Numbered from the stretch's first letter, positions 38,829 to 50,455 are shown. The stretch is DNA of 64,000 bases from Phyllobacterium myrsinacearum (GCF_014138285.1 NZ_JACGXN010000001.1:62001-126000); one strand, 5' to 3'. Made by a program: numbers and translations. Notes: a model not told the origin generated them from the letters alone.

Positions 38829-39992
38829 ATGACCATGATTACAACCACAGATCAGCTTGACCAGGCTGTAGCCGCCCTTTCGCAATCCGATTTCGTAACA
38901 GTCGATACGGAGTTCATCCGGGAGACCACGTTCTGGCCGGAACTTTGCGTTATCCAGCTGGCGTCTCCTGATCACACCGCCATTGTCGATGCCCTCGCGC
39001 CGGGTCTCGATCTGGCACCGTTTTTCCGGCTGATGGCCGATGAAACCATCGTCAAGGTTTTCCATGCGGCGCGGCAGGATATCGAGATTATTTTCCATCT
39101 CGGCAATCTGATCCCCCATCCGGTCTTTGACACGCAGGTTGCGGCCATGGTCTGCGGCTTCGGCGATGCCATTGCCTATGATCAGCTGGTGCAGCGGGTC
39201 AACGGCGCGCAGATCGACAAATCCTCGCGCTTCACCGACTGGCGGCGACGTCCGCTTTCGGACAAACAGCTCGACTATGCGCTGGCCGACGTGACCCATC
39301 TGCGCGACATTTACCTCTACCTCAACAAAAAGCTCGAGGAAGAAGGGCGCACGGACTGGGTTCTTGACGAGATGAAAGTGCTGACGGCACGCGAGACCTA
39401 CGACATGCATCCAGACGATGCGTGGAAGCGTCTTAAGATGCGCCTGCGCAAACCGCAGGAACTTGCCGTGCTGCGCAGTGTTGCCGCGTGGCGCGAACGG
39501 GAGGCGCGTGAGCGCAATGTGCCGCGTGGCCGTGTTCTCAAGGACGACGCCATTTACGAAATCGCCCAGCAGCAGCCGCGTGATGCGGAAGCAATGGGCC
39601 GGCTCCGCACCATCCCCAAGGGCTGGGAGCGTTCCAGCATTGCGACAGGCCTGCTGAATGCGGTCAATATCGCGCTGGACCTTCCGAAGGAAGACATGCC
39701 ACGCCTGCCCAAATCCGTGCAATCGCCGGAAGGTGCCGGTGCTGCCGCCGAACTGCTGAAAGTGCTGTTGCGTCTGGTGACGGAAGAACACGGCGTTGCC
39801 GCCAAGGTGGTTGCCACTTCAGACGAAATCGACCGGATTGCCGCAGAAGGCGATGCGGATGATATTGCGGCATTGCAGGGCTGGCGCCGCGAAGTCTTCG
39901 GTGAAAAGGCGCTGCAGCTGATCAATGGCGAGCTTTGCCTGAAGTTCGAAAACAAACGAATCCGGGCTGTGCCCTGCATTGATCAGGCATAA
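38829..39992 (+). CDS. rnd: Ribonuclease D
   Basis: The 387-residue 3'-5' exoribonuclease matures tRNA ends. The DEDD catalytic motifs are DFVTVDTEFIRETTFWP (first DxE), VFHAARQDIEII (second Asp) and LDYALADVTHLRDIY (final Tyr and Asp). An HRDC domain follows (about residues 210-290: LAVLRSVAAWREREARERNVPRG). Length is typical. Translation probably starts at 38829; a second ATG lies two codons later. Confidence 0.93.
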   Translation: MTMITTTDQLDQAVAALSQSDFVTVDTEFIRETTFWPELCVIQLASPDHTAIVDALAPGLDLAPFFRLMADETIVKVFHAARQDIEIIFHLGNLIPHPVFDTQVAAMVCGFGDAIAYDQLVQRVNGAQIDKSSRFTDWRRRPLSDKQLDYALADVTHLRDIYLYLNKKLEEEGRTDWVLDEMKVLTARETYDMHPDDAWKRLKMRLRKPQELAVLRSVAAWREREARERNVPRGRVLKDDAIYEIAQQQPRDAEAMGRLRTIPKGWERSSIATGLLNAVNIALDLPKEDMPRLPKSVQSPEGAGAAAELLKVLLRLVTEEHGVAAKVVATSDEIDRIAAEGDADDIAALQGWRREVFGEKALQLINGELCLKFENKRIRAVPCIDQA

Positions 39993-40009
39993 GACGTTCA
40001 GGTGGCGAT

Positions 40010-40039
40010 GCGACACTTCGGCGACTGTCGAAGTATCGC
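40010..40039 (+). terminator. Hairpin after rnd
   Basis: GCGACACTTCG/CGAAGTATCGC, 11 positions with one mismatch and an 8-base loop, lies 17 bases past the rnd stop. No T run follows. Confidence 0.45.
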
Positions 40040-40091
40040 TCCGGCTAAATTGACTAGCATCGGCCCATTGAAACCATGCTGATGCGAGGCA

Positions 40092-41015
40092 ATGATGTCT
40101 AACACTCCCGTACAAACCCCGTCCCTGGCCAAAGAACTGGCACTTCTCGCCGTCCTTGCCACGCTTTGGGGTGCGTCCTACACCTTCATCAAGGTGGGAG
40201 TGGAGACGATACCGCCAATCACCTTCATCGCCGCCCGCACATTGATCGCCGGCGGGTTGCTGCTTGTCATCATCAAACTGCGCGGTCTTTCCCTGCCGCG
40301 CGATCCGGCGATCTGGAAACGCTTTCTCATTCAGGCCTGCATCAACAGCGTGTTTCCATTCACCTTGATCGCCTGGGCAGAGCTGACCGTGAACGCGGGT
40401 CTTGCCACCATTCTCAACTCGACAACGCCGATCTTCGCCTTTCTGCTGACCGTATTGATCACGCGCCATGAGGCCGTGACGGCGCGAAAAGTCTTCGGCG
40501 TTGCAGCCGGAGTAGTCGGCATTTCCCTGATTATCGGGCTTGAAGCATTCAATGGTCTCGGCAAGGAGCTGGTGGCGCAAATTGCCATCGTCGTCGCGAC
40601 GATTTCCTATGCGGCTGCGGCAATCTTCGGCAAGGGTTTCAAAGGTCTCGATCCGATGATGCCCGCTGCAGGTTCGCTGATTTGCGGCGCCGTCATTCTC
40701 ATTCCGGTCAGCCTTGTGGTCGACCAGCCATGGACGCTGGCACCCTCCAACCACTCGCTGTTGGCGCTGCTCGGACTTGCCGTCTTTTCCACCGCCCTCG
40801 CCTTCGTGATCTATTTCCGGCTCATTCACACGCTGGGTACGGTGGGAACGACATCACAGGCATATCTGCGTGTGCCGATCGGTGTCGGTATTGGCGTGCT
40901 GTTTCTCGGCGAAAGCCTGACCTCGACCGCATGGATCGGCTTGATCTGTGTGATTGCCGGTGTCGCGGCGATGACGTTGCCCGGACGCAAGAAGGCGGCT
41001 GTCACAGCCGCCTGA
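40092..41015 (+). CDS. EamA/DMT-family transporter
   Basis: The 307-residue product has ten membrane spans in two EamA repeats: LALLAVLATLWGASYTFIKVGVETIPP at the start and YFRLIHTLGTVGTTSQAYLRVPIGVGIGVLFLGE in the second repeat. It is a drug/metabolite-superfamily exporter of unknown substrate, distinct in sequence from the one at 26911. Two ATGs at 40092 and 40095 follow GAGG. It converges on ppx with 3 bases between stops. Confidence 0.87.
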   Translation: MMSNTPVQTPSLAKELALLAVLATLWGASYTFIKVGVETIPPITFIAARTLIAGGLLLVIIKLRGLSLPRDPAIWKRFLIQACINSVFPFTLIAWAELTVNAGLATILNSTTPIFAFLLTVLITRHEAVTARKVFGVAAGVVGISLIIGLEAFNGLGKELVAQIAIVVATISYAAAAIFGKGFKGLDPMMPAAGSLICGAVILIPVSLVVDQPWTLAPSNHSLLALLGLAVFSTALAFVIYFRLIHTLGTVGTTSQAYLRVPIGVGIGVLFLGESLTSTAWIGLICVIAGVAAMTLPGRKKAAVTAA

Positions 41016-41018
41016 AAC

Positions 41019-42530
41019 CTATTTGCCGATTGCCATTTTCAGCGTCTTGCCCGTCAGTTTTGCCAATTGCTGCAGGCGGCCTTCCGGTACATCGCCAATC
41101 AGATCGGCGTTCTTGGCAGCCACCTCAAGATAGAGGCCATCCGCTGCCTGTTTCCACGAAAGATTGGGAACAACCCCAGCCATGGACGCCGAAAATGGAT
41201 AGACGATGCGCATGATTGCAGCCAGAACCCGGGAATATTCGAGGAGACGCGGAGTGGCGAGTGCGGCCAGATCCGGATCTGCTGTGCTGTTGGCAATGCC
41301 TTCGTGCCGGAAGAAATTGGCAAGCGCGATATAGGCGCGGCCCGGGTGATCAATACCGACGAAAGCCGCATTGGAGATCATATTCAATGCCTGCGAGCCG
41401 CGGTAATCGGGATGAGCACGCCAGCTGATATCGGCGATCAGACACGCCGCCCGACGATAACGCTTTTCGTCTTCTGTCTCGTTATAACCCAGCGCAGCAA
41501 AGGCATCCCCGCTCCATTCGGCCAGCTCACGCGCATAGGCTGGCGAGCGGGCTCGCAGCACAGCCAATTCGTCGGCTGCAGCAATCAGCGGGTCTTCGAG
41601 CTGCTCGGATTCAGGCAGCAGCGAGAACAGAAAGCCTTCCCGCACACCCAGAGCCGAGAAGACAACCTTTGACGGTCGCATCTTGCGGATTGTTTCCAGC
41701 AGGGCAATCGCACCGTAGGACAGGAGTGCACGCCGGTTTTTCGAGACATCCTCGATACCGCGCATATTGTCGAGATTGCCGTCAGCGACGCGCTTGAGGA
41801 AGCGCTGCGCCTCTTCGAACGGAATCTCGTAATGATGCATGACATGCAGGGGATAGTGTTCGGCGCTCATATGCAGCTTGGCAAGATTTCGCCACGTGCC
41901 GCCCACGGCGTAAAAAGCACGGCCCTTGCCCTTGGCGAGCAGTTTTGCCGACTCGAGCGTCTTCTTGGCGATATCCGAAGCAGCGGCAAGATCGCCGTTC
42001 GACATATCCTGCAAACGCAGGCCGCCCAGCGGCAAGGTAATGCCATCGCCGATGGTGCGGCCCTTGACGTCCACGAGTTCGAGACTGCCACCACCAAGAT
42101 CACCTGCGATACCGTCGGGATCATGGAAGCCGGAAATTACCCCGAGCGCGGAGTAATAGGCTTCTTCGCGACCCGACAGAACCTTGATCGGCTCGCCCAG
42201 AACGATTTCGGCCTGTGCGATAAAATCCGGGCCGTTCTCGGCTTCGCGCGCTGCCGCGGTCGCCAGCACATCGAGCGAGCGAGCGCCTGCCTGATCAGCC
42301 AGCGCACGGAACCGGCGCAATGCCCGCAAGGCGCTCTGCACAGCCTTTTCATTCAGCCTGCCGGTTTTCACCAGACCTTTGCCGAGACCGCACAGAATCT
42401 TTTCATTGAAAAGCACAGTGGGCGAGCGGGTGACGCCTTCATAAACAACCAGACGTACAGAGTTCGAGCCGATGTCGATGACACCGGCCGGATGACGCCC
42501 CTGCACACGCCCCTGCGCTGCGGATATCAT
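41019..42530 (-). CDS. ppx: Exopolyphosphatase (Ppx/GppA)
   Basis: The 503-residue product has the ASKHA-type N-terminus [33 protein letters not shown] near residue 140 and the longer C-terminal HD-like domain of Ppx/GppA enzymes. It should release phosphate from polyphosphate or hydrolyse pppGpp. Its start overlaps the ppk stop by 4 bases (ATGA), so synthesis and breakdown of polyphosphate are made from one message. Confidence 0.92.
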   Translation of the reverse strand: MISAAQGRVQGRHPAGVIDIGSNSVRLVVYEGVTRSPTVLFNEKILCGLGKGLVKTGRLNEKAVQSALRALRRFRALADQAGARSLDVLATAAAREAENGPDFIAQAEIVLGEPIKVLSGREEAYYSALGVISGFHDPDGIAGDLGGGSLELVDVKGRTIGDGITLPLGGLRLQDMSNGDLAAASDIAKKTLESAKLLAKGKGRAFYAVGGTWRNLAKLHMSAEHYPLHVMHHYEIPFEEAQRFLKRVADGNLDNMRGIEDVSKNRRALLSYGAIALLETIRKMRPSKVVFSALGVREGFLFSLLPESEQLEDPLIAAADELAVLRARSPAYARELAEWSGDAFAALGYNETEDEKRYRRAACLIADISWRAHPDYRGSQALNMISNAAFVGIDHPGRAYIALANFFRHEGIANSTADPDLAALATPRLLEYSRVLAAIMRIVYPFSASMAGVVPNLSWKQAADGLYLEVAAKNADLIGDVPEGRLQQLAKLTGKTLKMAIGK

Positions 42531-44734
42531 GCAGTCTTGTTTTTCGCTGCTTTGGATCGCTTGCGGTGAGCGATCAAGCGTGGTGCTGAAGACTTCAGCG
42601 ACTTGCCGCGGCCAGACAGGCTGGGATTTGTCATGAAATATTCCTGCGCGTTAAAAGCATCTTCTCCATCCGCCGCAACGATCCGGCGCGATGTACCGTC
42701 TGCTAGTAACTCGTAACTCTGCTGGTTGTCGAGAAGGTTTGCCAGCATAATCTGTGAAAGAAGTTGTTGATGCACAGTTGGATTGGTGATCGGTACCAGC
42801 GTTTCAACGCGCCGGTCGAGGTTGCGGGTCATCATATCGGCTGAACCGATATAGACGAGCGCCTTCTCCGACGGCAGCCCCGCGCCATTGCCGAAGCAGA
42901 AAATACGACTGTGTTCAAGGAAGCGGCCGACGATGGACTTGGCGCGGATCGTATCAGAAAGGCCCGGAACCTGGGGACGCAGGCAGCAAATGCCGCGCAC
43001 GATGAGGTCAATATCCACCCCATGTCCGCTGGCGTCGTAGAGCGCATCGATGATCTGGGGATCGACGAGCGAATTCATCTTCATCCAAATGGAGGCCGGG
43101 CGACCTGCCTTGGCGTGCTCGATTTCCTCCTGGATGTGCTGGAGAATGCGCGGACGCAGGGTTGTCGGCGATACAGCAATGCCCATTTCGCCCGATGGCT
43201 GGGTATAACCGGTGATGAAGTTGAATATCTGGGCAACGTCACGCCCGATAGATGGTTCGCAGGTGAAGAATGACAGATCCGTATAGATCTTGGCGGTGAT
43301 CGGATGGTAATTGCCCGTGCCAAGATGCACGTAACTGCGTAACTTCTGTTCCTCGCGGCGCACGACCAGCGACATTTTCGCATGGGTTTTCAGCTCGATA
43401 AAGCCGAAGACAACCTGAACACCGGCACGCTCCAGGTCGCGCGCCCAGCGGATATTGGCTTCTTCATCAAAGCGTGCCTTGAGCTCGACAAGCGCCGTCA
43501 CGGACTTGCCTGAATCGGCCGCATCGATCAGCGCACGCACGATCGGGCTGTCATTGGATGTGCGATAGAGCGTCTGCTTGATGGCTACCACTTCCGGGTC
43601 AGCCGCCGCTTGCCGCAGGAACTGCACGACAACGTCAAAGGATTCATAGGGGTGGTGAACCACGATGTCTTTTTCGCGGATCGCAGCAAAGCAGTCACCA
43701 CCATGCTCACGCACACGCTCGGGGAAGCGCGGATTGTAGGGCACAAACTTCAGATCAGCCCGCGGAATGCTGACGATTTCAGAAATCGTGTTGAGCGCCA
43801 GAAGTCCTTCGAGAACGCTGATGCGGTTGTCCGGCACGCCGAGTTCGGTTGCCACAAAAGCACGGAGCGTTTCCGGCATTTCATCATCGAACTCGATGCG
43901 GATCACCTGACCGCGGCGGCGGCGCTTCAGGGCGCTTTCAAACAGACGGACCAGATCTTCGGCTTCTTCTTCCACTTCAATATCGCTGTCGCGAATGATG
44001 CGGAATGTACCGGCACCCTTGACCTCGTAGCCGGGGAACAGCCGTCCCGTGAACAGACTGATGGCATCCTCGAGGGTAAGGAAGCGGAAACGGCCGGCGT
44101 CGTCGGGAATCTGGATGAAACGTTTCAACGCCTGTGGCAGGCGCAAAAGCGCAGTCATTGGCCGGTTGTCGATGCTGCGGCTCAGAAGCATCGCAATGGT
44201 AAAACCGAGATTGGGAATGAATGGAAACGGGTGCGCCGGGTCGATGGAAAGCGGGGTAAGAACCGGATAAATGGTTTCGAGGAAGTGGTCCTCAAGCCAG
44301 AGGCGCTCGCTCTTGGTCAACTTGTCAGGACGGACGATCTCGATATTCTCGGCCAGCATCTCGACCCGCAGTTCGTTCAGGCGAAGCTGCTGGGCGGCCT
44401 GAAGTTTGCTGACCTCATCAAGCACGAACTCCAGCTGTTCCTGCGGCGTACGCCCATCCGGGCTGCGATTGGCAACTCCTGCACGCACCTGCCCGGCAAG
44501 ACCGGCGATGCGCACCATGAAGAACTCGTCGAGATTGGCAGCGGAGATTGACAGGAAGCGCAAACGCTCCAGCAGCGGCTGGTGCACATTGTGCGCTTCT
44601 TCCAGCACACGGCGGTTGAACTGCAGCCACGAAAACTCGCGATTGACGAAACGATCGACACTGGTATGCAGATCCGGCAGATCGATGGCTTCGACTGCAT
44701 TCGTTATGGCGGGTGACTGATCGTTCATTGTCAT
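42527..44734 (-). CDS. ppk: Polyphosphate kinase 1
   Basis: The 735-residue PPK1 polymerises ATP phosphate into polyphosphate. The N-terminal domain contains [19 protein letters not shown]. The catalytic histidine region is [15 protein letters not shown], followed by [20 protein letters not shown], and the second active-site region has [15 protein letters not shown] with [17 protein letters not shown]. It is the first gene of the ppk-ppx pair. The C-terminal tail ([22 protein letters not shown]) is basic. Confidence 0.95.
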   Translation of the reverse strand: MTMNDQSPAITNAVEAIDLPDLHTSVDRFVNREFSWLQFNRRVLEEAHNVHQPLLERLRFLSISAANLDEFFMVRIAGLAGQVRAGVANRSPDGRTPQEQLEFVLDEVSKLQAAQQLRLNELRVEMLAENIEIVRPDKLTKSERLWLEDHFLETIYPVLTPLSIDPAHPFPFIPNLGFTIAMLLSRSIDNRPMTALLRLPQALKRFIQIPDDAGRFRFLTLEDAISLFTGRLFPGYEVKGAGTFRIIRDSDIEVEEEAEDLVRLFESALKRRRRGQVIRIEFDDEMPETLRAFVATELGVPDNRISVLEGLLALNTISEIVSIPRADLKFVPYNPRFPERVREHGGDCFAAIREKDIVVHHPYESFDVVVQFLRQAAADPEVVAIKQTLYRTSNDSPIVRALIDAADSGKSVTALVELKARFDEEANIRWARDLERAGVQVVFGFIELKTHAKMSLVVRREEQKLRSYVHLGTGNYHPITAKIYTDLSFFTCEPSIGRDVAQIFNFITGYTQPSGEMGIAVSPTTLRPRILQHIQEEIEHAKAGRPASIWMKMNSLVDPQIIDALYDASGHGVDIDLIVRGICCLRPQVPGLSDTIRAKSIVGRFLEHSRIFCFGNGAGLPSEKALVYIGSADMMTRNLDRRVETLVPITNPTVHQQLLSQIMLANLLDNQQSYELLADGTSRRIVAADGEDAFNAQEYFMTNPSLSGRGKSLKSSAPRLIAHRKRSKAAKNKTA

Positions 44735-45068
44735 TCTCCGATTAGAATAGTCCCGTCAAACGCGGAATCACAGGCCACAATAGAGATGTCTCTTGAAGGT
44801 TTTATAGCAGTCACCGCAAATTCACGTTGCAGCCGATAAAAAATCAATACGTCGAACAGCTTACACCTGAAACGAAGGGTTCTGCGACGAAATTCTTAAG
44901 CCGATGAGCAGCGGCATGCCCGCGTACGGCACCATTTGCGACCAAATGGACTGTGCTTGTGTCAGATTGCCTCGCTTTCAGGAAACAGAAGCGATTTTCA
45001 TCATGGCAGAATTGCTCTATGAGGAAGGCAACACTATTGCGTATGGACCGAAAGCTCAGGAGCGACAC
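44735..45068. other. Divergent intergenic region ppk/zf-CHCC
   Basis: The 334 bases hold the presumed ppk promoter on the minus strand and the upstream region of the small zinc-protein gene. I looked for a Pho box (paired TGTCA-type repeats) and saw none that was convincing. No gene is evident. Confidence 0.4.
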
Positions 45069-45317
45069 ATGGCCGGACACAGTATTCCTCACTTCCAGAA
45101 CAGCGCTGGCCACGCCGCCATCAGCATTGGCGTCAAGGAATTCATGTGTGTCGGTGCCAATCCGCCTTTCGACCATCCGCACGTCTTCCTTGATCTTGGC
45201 GACGACAATGAAAAGGTCTGCCCCTATTGCTCGACGCTGTATCGCTTTGATGCATCGCTTGCTGCTGAAGAGACCATCCCTGCCGGCTGCACCTACGTGG
45301 ACAACAAGGCTGCCTGA
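45069..45317 (+). CDS. zf-CHCC domain protein (NDUFS6-like)
   Basis: The 82-residue product starts at an ATG with CAGGAG at ideal spacing; earlier in-frame ATGs have none. The zinc site is visible as KEFMCVG (Cys), FDHPHVFLDLGD (His) and VCPYCSTLYRF (Cys-x-x-Cys). This is the zf-CHCC family that includes mitochondrial complex I subunit NDUFS6, and alphaproteobacterial members are thought to be complex I accessory subunits. It is followed with no gap by a flavin monooxygenase. Confidence 0.85.
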   Translation: MAGHSIPHFQNSAGHAAISIGVKEFMCVGANPPFDHPHVFLDLGDDNEKVCPYCSTLYRFDASLAAEETIPAGCTYVDNKAA

Positions 45318-46595
45318 TTGCAAACGCCCGTCATCGATCTGAAGACGGCTCGCAACAGGCGAATTCCCAATCCTGACCAGATCATCATTGCCGGCGCCGG
45401 TATAGCCGGTCTCACGCTGGCGCTTGCCCTGAGCGGCAGAGGATTTGCCGTCCAGATTTTCGAGAAGAGCACCGTTCTTGCCGAAGCCGGGGCCGGCATA
45501 CAGCTTTCACCCAATGCAACGCGCCTGCTGGGCCGCCTCGGCGTGCTTGACCGGTTGCTGCCCTCCTCCGTACAGCCCGATGCCGTTTGCCTGCAGGATG
45601 GGGTCAGCGGCGATCAGCTGCTGCGCCTGCCCATGGGTGCAGGTGCCGCCGAACGCTGGCATTCTCCCTATATCGTCTGTCACCGCGCCGATTTGCAGTG
45701 CGCCCTGCTCGACGAAGTGCAGAGCCGCAGCAATATCGCCATGCAGCTGGAATCCGCTGTCACCCATCACAGGAGCGATGCACAGGGCATGATGGTGCGC
45801 GTCCAGTACAATGATCGCATCGAGGAACATCGCGGCGCGCTGCTGATCGGAGCGGACGGTGTGTGGTCGAACATGCGCAATGCAGTCTCTGATCTCGAGC
45901 GGGCTCGCTATACGGGCTCCATCGCCTGGCGCGCATCGGTTTTGGTTTCCCGGTTGCCAACGTCCTTCACGACGCTTCTGCCTGAAGGGACCAATGTGGT
46001 TGCCTGGACCGGCAGCAACGCGCACCTTATCGCCTACCCCGTGCGCTCCGGTGAAATCATGAATTTCGTTGCCGTGACGCGTGACCGGAAAAATACGCGA
46101 CGCTGGGACGTCGAGGTTAATCCCGAAGCGCCCAGCCGGAGCTTTGCCACGGATTTCCACCGGTGGCATCCGGGCATTCGCGATCTGGTCCTCTCCGCCG
46201 GGCCATGGACGCCCTGGCGCCTGTTCGAGATGAAGCGCTGCCGATTCCTGCAGGATGACCGGCTGGTGCTGATCGGCGATGCGGCCCACGCAATGACGCC
46301 CTATGCGGCACAGGGCGCCGCGATGGCGATCGAGGATGCCTGTTCCCTCGCCGTTACGCTCGGGCCTCGAAAAGAAAACTGGCCATCTGAACTTGAAACC
46401 TACGCCAGGAACCGGACGAAACGCATCGAAGCGGTCGTGCGCCGCGGTGCGCTCAATCAGCTTGCCTATCACGCCAAGGGGCCCGTCGCCCTCGCCCGCA
46501 ACCTGTTGCTACGCAACAGGTCCGCAGAAAAGTTCGTGGCCGGGTTTGACTGGCTCTATGGCTTTGATGCGGAGAAGCCCGGTGGCGATATCTGA
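45318..46595 (+). CDS. FAD-dependent monooxygenase (salicylate-hydroxylase/UbiH-like)
   Basis: The 425-residue product begins with TTG at 45318, directly after the preceding stop, so translation is probably coupled; no ATG precedes the FAD site. Motifs of class A flavin monooxygenases are GAGIAGLTLALALSGRG (Rossmann, about residue 26), a DG motif (LLIGADGVWSNMR) and GD motif (LVLIGDAAHAMTPYAAQGAAMAIEDA). The family oxidises aromatic or ubiquinone precursors. The substrate is not clear. Its last 40 bases overlap the convergent gene. Confidence 0.85.
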   Translation: MQTPVIDLKTARNRRIPNPDQIIIAGAGIAGLTLALALSGRGFAVQIFEKSTVLAEAGAGIQLSPNATRLLGRLGVLDRLLPSSVQPDAVCLQDGVSGDQLLRLPMGAGAAERWHSPYIVCHRADLQCALLDEVQSRSNIAMQLESAVTHHRSDAQGMMVRVQYNDRIEEHRGALLIGADGVWSNMRNAVSDLERARYTGSIAWRASVLVSRLPTSFTTLLPEGTNVVAWTGSNAHLIAYPVRSGEIMNFVAVTRDRKNTRRWDVEVNPEAPSRSFATDFHRWHPGIRDLVLSAGPWTPWRLFEMKRCRFLQDDRLVLIGDAAHAMTPYAAQGAAMAIEDACSLAVTLGPRKENWPSELETYARNRTKRIEAVVRRGALNQLAYHAKGPVALARNLLLRNRSAEKFVAGFDWLYGFDAEKPGGDI

Positions 46596-47287
46596 TCGCC
46601 ATCCGTATTGTTATAGCGCTTCAATGACCAGACTAGGCTCTGCGGCAATGGATTCCAGAAGCCCGTGCGCAATCCGCCTTGACGCAGAATCGCACTGGTC
46701 CAGGTATTGCAGCCAGCCAATGCGGTGAAATAGCCGTTCGCTTCGAAAAAGCGATCATTGAGCCCGTATCCCGCACCCTCGATCATCATCGCCTTCTCCC
46801 CGGCATCCCGCTGGAAAGACGCGATCGTGCCTTCAAGCATGGCGTCGAAAGCTGCCGGACTGACGGACAGCTTCTCAATACCGGGCTGACGTATATCGAT
46901 GGCGCCGATGGGCTCCACATGCAGGGTGGAGCGGTCAACAGTCAGGCCGCGCATCAAAGGCAGGAATTTCAGTTCCGCCCAGGTCGGCGTCTCCAGATAG
47001 AAGCTGCGGCCGCCCCAGCCAACAACGATCCAGGCAATGCGGGGATCGGTGAGATGAAACGTTTCATTACCAATGAAAGACAGTCGGGCAAGAACATCGG
47101 GGTCGGCTGGAAATGCCAGGTCCGTGTGGATGGGGTTCGACAGCAGCAGAACTGTGCGCGAAGCCTGCGGTGCCTCGCTTGTCCCGGCAAAGAACGGACG
47201 CGGCAGCAACATGCCGGCTGCAAATAACAAAGCAGCGGCCACGAGGGCCGCTGCAATGGATTTCAGAATGGTGCGCAGACGTCTCAA
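46556..47287 (-). CDS. DUF2459 / TIGR02117-family protein
   Basis: The 243-residue product has an N-terminal membrane or signal segment ([23 protein letters not shown]) and then the TIGR02117/DUF2459 body: [41 protein letters not shown] and [26 protein letters not shown]. The conserved His and Cys suggest a papain-like fold, but no activity is known to me. It starts with TTG at 47287, overlapping the aapP stop (TTGA), so it is probably coupled to the transporter operon. No other start fits the signal segment. Confidence 0.8.
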   Translation of the reverse strand: MRRLRTILKSIAAALVAAALLFAAGMLLPRPFFAGTSEAPQASRTVLLLSNPIHTDLAFPADPDVLARLSFIGNETFHLTDPRIAWIVVGWGGRSFYLETPTWAELKFLPLMRGLTVDRSTLHVEPIGAIDIRQPGIEKLSVSPAAFDAMLEGTIASFQRDAGEKAMMIEGAGYGLNDRFFEANGYFTALAGCNTWTSAILRQGGLRTGFWNPLPQSLVWSLKRYNNTDGDQISPPGFSASKP

Positions 47288-48087
47288 TGCAGAATCTGGC
47301 TGAGGAACAGTTTCGTGCGCTCATGCTGCGGATTGTCGAAGAATGCAGCCGGTTCATTCTGCTCGACGATCTGGCCCTGATCCATGAAAATAACCCGGTT
47401 TGCCACCTGACGGGCAAAGCCCATCTCGTGGGTGACGCACACCATGGTCATGCCTTCTTCGGCCAGTTGCACCATGGTATCGAGCACTTCCTTGATCATT
47501 TCCGGATCGAGCGCCGAAGTCGGTTCATCGAACAGCATGATACGCGGGTTCATGCAGAGTGAGCGCGCAATCGCCACGCGCTGCTGCTGACCGCCGGAAA
47601 GCTGACCCGGATATTTGTTGGCCTGCTCCGGGATCTTGACGCGCTCGAGATAGTGCATCGCAATCTCGTCTGCCTTCTTCTTCGGCATCTTGCGCACCCA
47701 GATCGGAGCGAGCGTGCAATTTTCCAGAATGGTCAGGTGCGGAAACAGGTTGAAGTGCTGGAACACCATGCCCACTTCGCGCCGGACTTCATCGATCTTC
47801 TTCAGATCATTGGTCAGTTCGATGCCGTCGACGAGGATCTTGCCGCTCTGGTGCTCTTCGAGCCGGTTGATGCAGCGAATCATGGTCGACTTGCCAGATC
47901 CCGAAGGACCGGCAATGACGATACGCTCGCCGCGCATCACCTTGAGGTTGATGTCCTTGAGCACGTGGAAATCGCCATACCATTTGTTCATGCTTGATAT
48001 CTCGACGGCGACGTCGGTCTTGGAGACGTGCATCAAGGAGCGGTCGACATGAATTTCAGATGGATCGACGACGTTTTGAGTGGTCAT
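47284..48087 (-). CDS. aapP: General L-amino acid ABC transporter ATPase
   Basis: The 267-residue ATPase has Walker [11 protein letters not shown]-loop [11 protein letters not shown], signature LSGGQQQR, Walker [15 protein letters not shown] and the H-loop [19 protein letters not shown]. It powers the AapJQMP importer, a broad-range polar amino-acid system of rhizobia and Brucella. It is the last transporter gene and lies 11 bases after aapM. Confidence 0.95.
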   Translation of the reverse strand: MTTQNVVDPSEIHVDRSLMHVSKTDVAVEISSMNKWYGDFHVLKDINLKVMRGERIVIAGPSGSGKSTMIRCINRLEEHQSGKILVDGIELTNDLKKIDEVRREVGMVFQHFNLFPHLTILENCTLAPIWVRKMPKKKADEIAMHYLERVKIPEQANKYPGQLSGGQQQRVAIARSLCMNPRIMLFDEPTSALDPEMIKEVLDTMVQLAEEGMTMVCVTHEMGFARQVANRVIFMDQGQIVEQNEPAAFFDNPQHERTKLFLSQILH

Positions 48088-48098
48088 GCGTATACTCC

Positions 48099-49256
48099 TT
48101 AGCGTTTATGTCCTGTGTCCAGCCTGCGCTCCATGAAGATGGAATAGCGCGACATGCCGAAACAGAAAATCCAAAAGACGAAACCGGCAAAAATCAGGCC
48201 GGAAATGGGGGTTTGCGGGGATGCCCAGTTGGCATCGTTGAAGTGCTGGCGCACCGTTCCGAGCAGATCGAACATGCTGATGATGGAAACCAGCGATGTG
48301 TCCTTGAACAGGCCAATGAAAGTGTTCACGATCCCCGGGATTACCATTTTCAGGGCCTGCGGCAGGACGATAAGACCGGTTTTCTGCCAGTAGCTCAATC
48401 CCAGCGAGTCAGCACCTTCGTACTGCCCCTTCGGGATCGCCTGCAGACCGCCACGCACCACCTCCGCCATGTAGGCCGAAGCGAAGAGCGACACACCGAT
48501 CAAAGCACGCAGAAACTTGTCGAAGGACACGCCCGGCGGCAGGAACAATGGCAGCATGTAGCTGGCCATGAACAGCACCGTCACCAGCGGAATACCGCGC
48601 ACCATTTCAATGAAAATGACACAGAGCATCTTGATGACGGGCATTTTCGACCGCCGCCCCAACGCCAGCACGATACCGAGCGGCAGGGAGATAGCGATAC
48701 CGACGAAGGAAAGGACCAATGTGACGAGCAAGCCGCCCCATGTTGCCGTTTCGATATAGGGAAGGCCAAACCAGCCACCAACCAGCAGGAAGAAGGCAGC
48801 GATCGGGAAAATGAAGAAAAACACGATCGCATTGGCCGTCTTGAAGGGCGCCTTCGGTATCAGCAGCGGCACCAGCAGCACGACGAACAGAATGCCAACC
48901 AGATTGACGCGCCAATGCTGGTCCAACTGGTAACGGCCATACATGAACTGGTCAAAATTGGCATTCACATAGGCCCAGCAGGCACCCGACCAGCCATCGG
49001 GCATGACCCCGCCCTGTGCGACTGTCGAGCAGACCGCGCGATCCGCACCGGACCACGAAGCCTGAACAAACAGCCAGTTGATCATAGGCGGTATGAACCA
49101 GGCCAAAAAGAAAATGGCAAGAATAGTCAGGATGGCATCAACGGGCGTTGCCATCATGTTGAGACGAATCCAGCGGACGATACCCCGCTCGCCTAGCGGC
49201 GGTGTCTCTCCCTGAAGCATTTCCGTGCGAACGAAACTAAGATTGCTATCCACCAT
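48099..49256 (-). CDS. aapM: General L-amino acid ABC transporter permease M
   Basis: The 385-residue product has about eight spans, with a long N-terminal extension and periplasmic loop (residues 50-110) typical of AapM compared with simple HisM-type permeases. The permease signature [30 protein letters not shown] binds the ATPase. It forms the channel with AapQ. It starts 2 bases before the aapQ stop region, so translation is coupled. Confidence 0.94.
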   Translation of the reverse strand: MVDSNLSFVRTEMLQGETPPLGERGIVRWIRLNMMATPVDAILTILAIFFLAWFIPPMINWLFVQASWSGADRAVCSTVAQGGVMPDGWSGACWAYVNANFDQFMYGRYQLDQHWRVNLVGILFVVLLVPLLIPKAPFKTANAIVFFFIFPIAAFFLLVGGWFGLPYIETATWGGLLVTLVLSFVGIAISLPLGIVLALGRRSKMPVIKMLCVIFIEMVRGIPLVTVLFMASYMLPLFLPPGVSFDKFLRALIGVSLFASAYMAEVVRGGLQAIPKGQYEGADSLGLSYWQKTGLIVLPQALKMVIPGIVNTFIGLFKDTSLVSIISMFDLLGTVRQHFNDANWASPQTPISGLIFAGFVFWIFCFGMSRYSIFMERRLDTGHKR

Positions 49257-49258
49257 GA

Positions 49259-50455
49259 TCAGCGCTCCACCAATGCCATTTTGGCGTTGAACCAGTTCAT
49301 GAAGAGCGATGTCAGAACACTCAGGCTGAGGTAGACGGTAATGAAGATCGCCACCACTTCAATGGAACGGCCCGTCTGGTTCAGGATGGTTCCGCCCACG
49401 GCAAACAGATCGGGGTACCCCACGGCAACGGCCAGCGACGAGTTCTTCGTCAGATTGAGATACTGGCTGGTCAGTGGCGGGATGATGATGCGCATGGCCT
49501 GCGGGACGACGACCAGCCGTGTGGTCGTGCCGGCGCGAAGGCCGAGTGCATGGGAAGCTTCACTCTGTCCCTTGCCTACACCGCGAATACCCGCACGGAC
49601 GATCTCGGCAATGAACGATGCCGTATAGAAAGACAGCGCGAGATAGAGTGACATGAACTCGGGGCCGACCAGTGAGCCTCCCTTGATGTTGAAGCCGCCC
49701 AGCACCGGCCAGTCGGGGGTAACAGGGAAACCCTTGAGGGCAAAGGCAAGGAGCGGCAGACCAATGATCAGCGCCAGACTTGTCCACAGAATGGGGAAAC
49801 GCTGCCCGGTTGCCATTTGCCGTTTATAGGCCCAGCGGCGGATAAAAAATGTGCCAACGATCGCAATGATAAAAGCAGCTCCCGCCAACCAGGCCCCTTC
49901 GCCGAAGACCGGCACCGGAAAGAAGAAACCGCGATTGTTCAGAAATGTGTTGAACGGCAAGGCGATACTTTGCCGTGCCTGGGGCAGAACCGCCAAAACG
50001 CCGGAATACCAGAAAAAGATAACCAGCAGTGGTGGGATATTGCGGAAAACCTCGACATAAACCGTGCAGAGCTTGCGGATCAGCCAGTTATGCGACAGGC
50101 GCCCGACGCCGATGACAAAGCCGATGATGGTCGCGGTGATAATACCCGCGACGGCAACCAGCATGGTATTCAGAATACCGACATAAAGCGCCTTTATGTA
50201 GGTCGAGTCGCTCGAATACTGCGTGAACGGGTGAGAACTGATATCAAATCCCGAGCGCCCGTCGAGAAATCCGAAACCGGTTGCCAGGTGCGCGCGCTGC
50301 AGATTGGCAATAGTGTTGTTGACGACCCAGTAGACCAAACCCACCAGCACAACCAGAACGACGACCTGATAGATATAGCCGCGGATTCTCGGATCGTTCA
50401 GAAGTGATGCTTTGGCGCTGCCTGAATCGACAGGCGTAATATCCTGCGATGCCAT
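49259..50455 (-). CDS. aapQ: General L-amino acid ABC transporter permease Q
   Basis: The 398-residue inner-membrane product has the AapQ/BztB-type layout, with an N-terminal span ([23 protein letters not shown]), a large periplasmic loop and the permease signature [29 protein letters not shown]. It pairs with AapM. It lies downstream of aapJ, separated by a 116-base gap with a hairpin that probably reduces permease message relative to the binding protein. Confidence 0.94.
   Translation of the reverse strand: MASQDITPVDSGSAKASLLNDPRIRGYIYQVVVLVVLVGLVYWVVNNTIANLQRAHLATGFGFLDGRSGFDISSHPFTQYSSDSTYIKALYVGILNTMLVAVAGIITATIIGFVIGVGRLSHNWLIRKLCTVYVEVFRNIPPLLVIFFWYSGVLAVLPQARQSIALPFNTFLNNRGFFFPVPVFGEGAWLAGAAFIIAIVGTFFIRRWAYKRQMATGQRFPILWTSLALIIGLPLLAFALKGFPVTPDWPVLGGFNIKGGSLVGPEFMSLYLALSFYTASFIAEIVRAGIRGVGKGQSEASHALGLRAGTTTRLVVVPQAMRIIIPPLTSQYLNLTKNSSLAVAVGYPDLFAVGGTILNQTGRSIEVVAIFITVYLSLSVLTSLFMNWFNAKMALVER

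Noticed and set aside
44735-45068. Pho box upstream of ppk
   Set aside because: No pair of TGTCA-like repeats with 11-base phasing was found.
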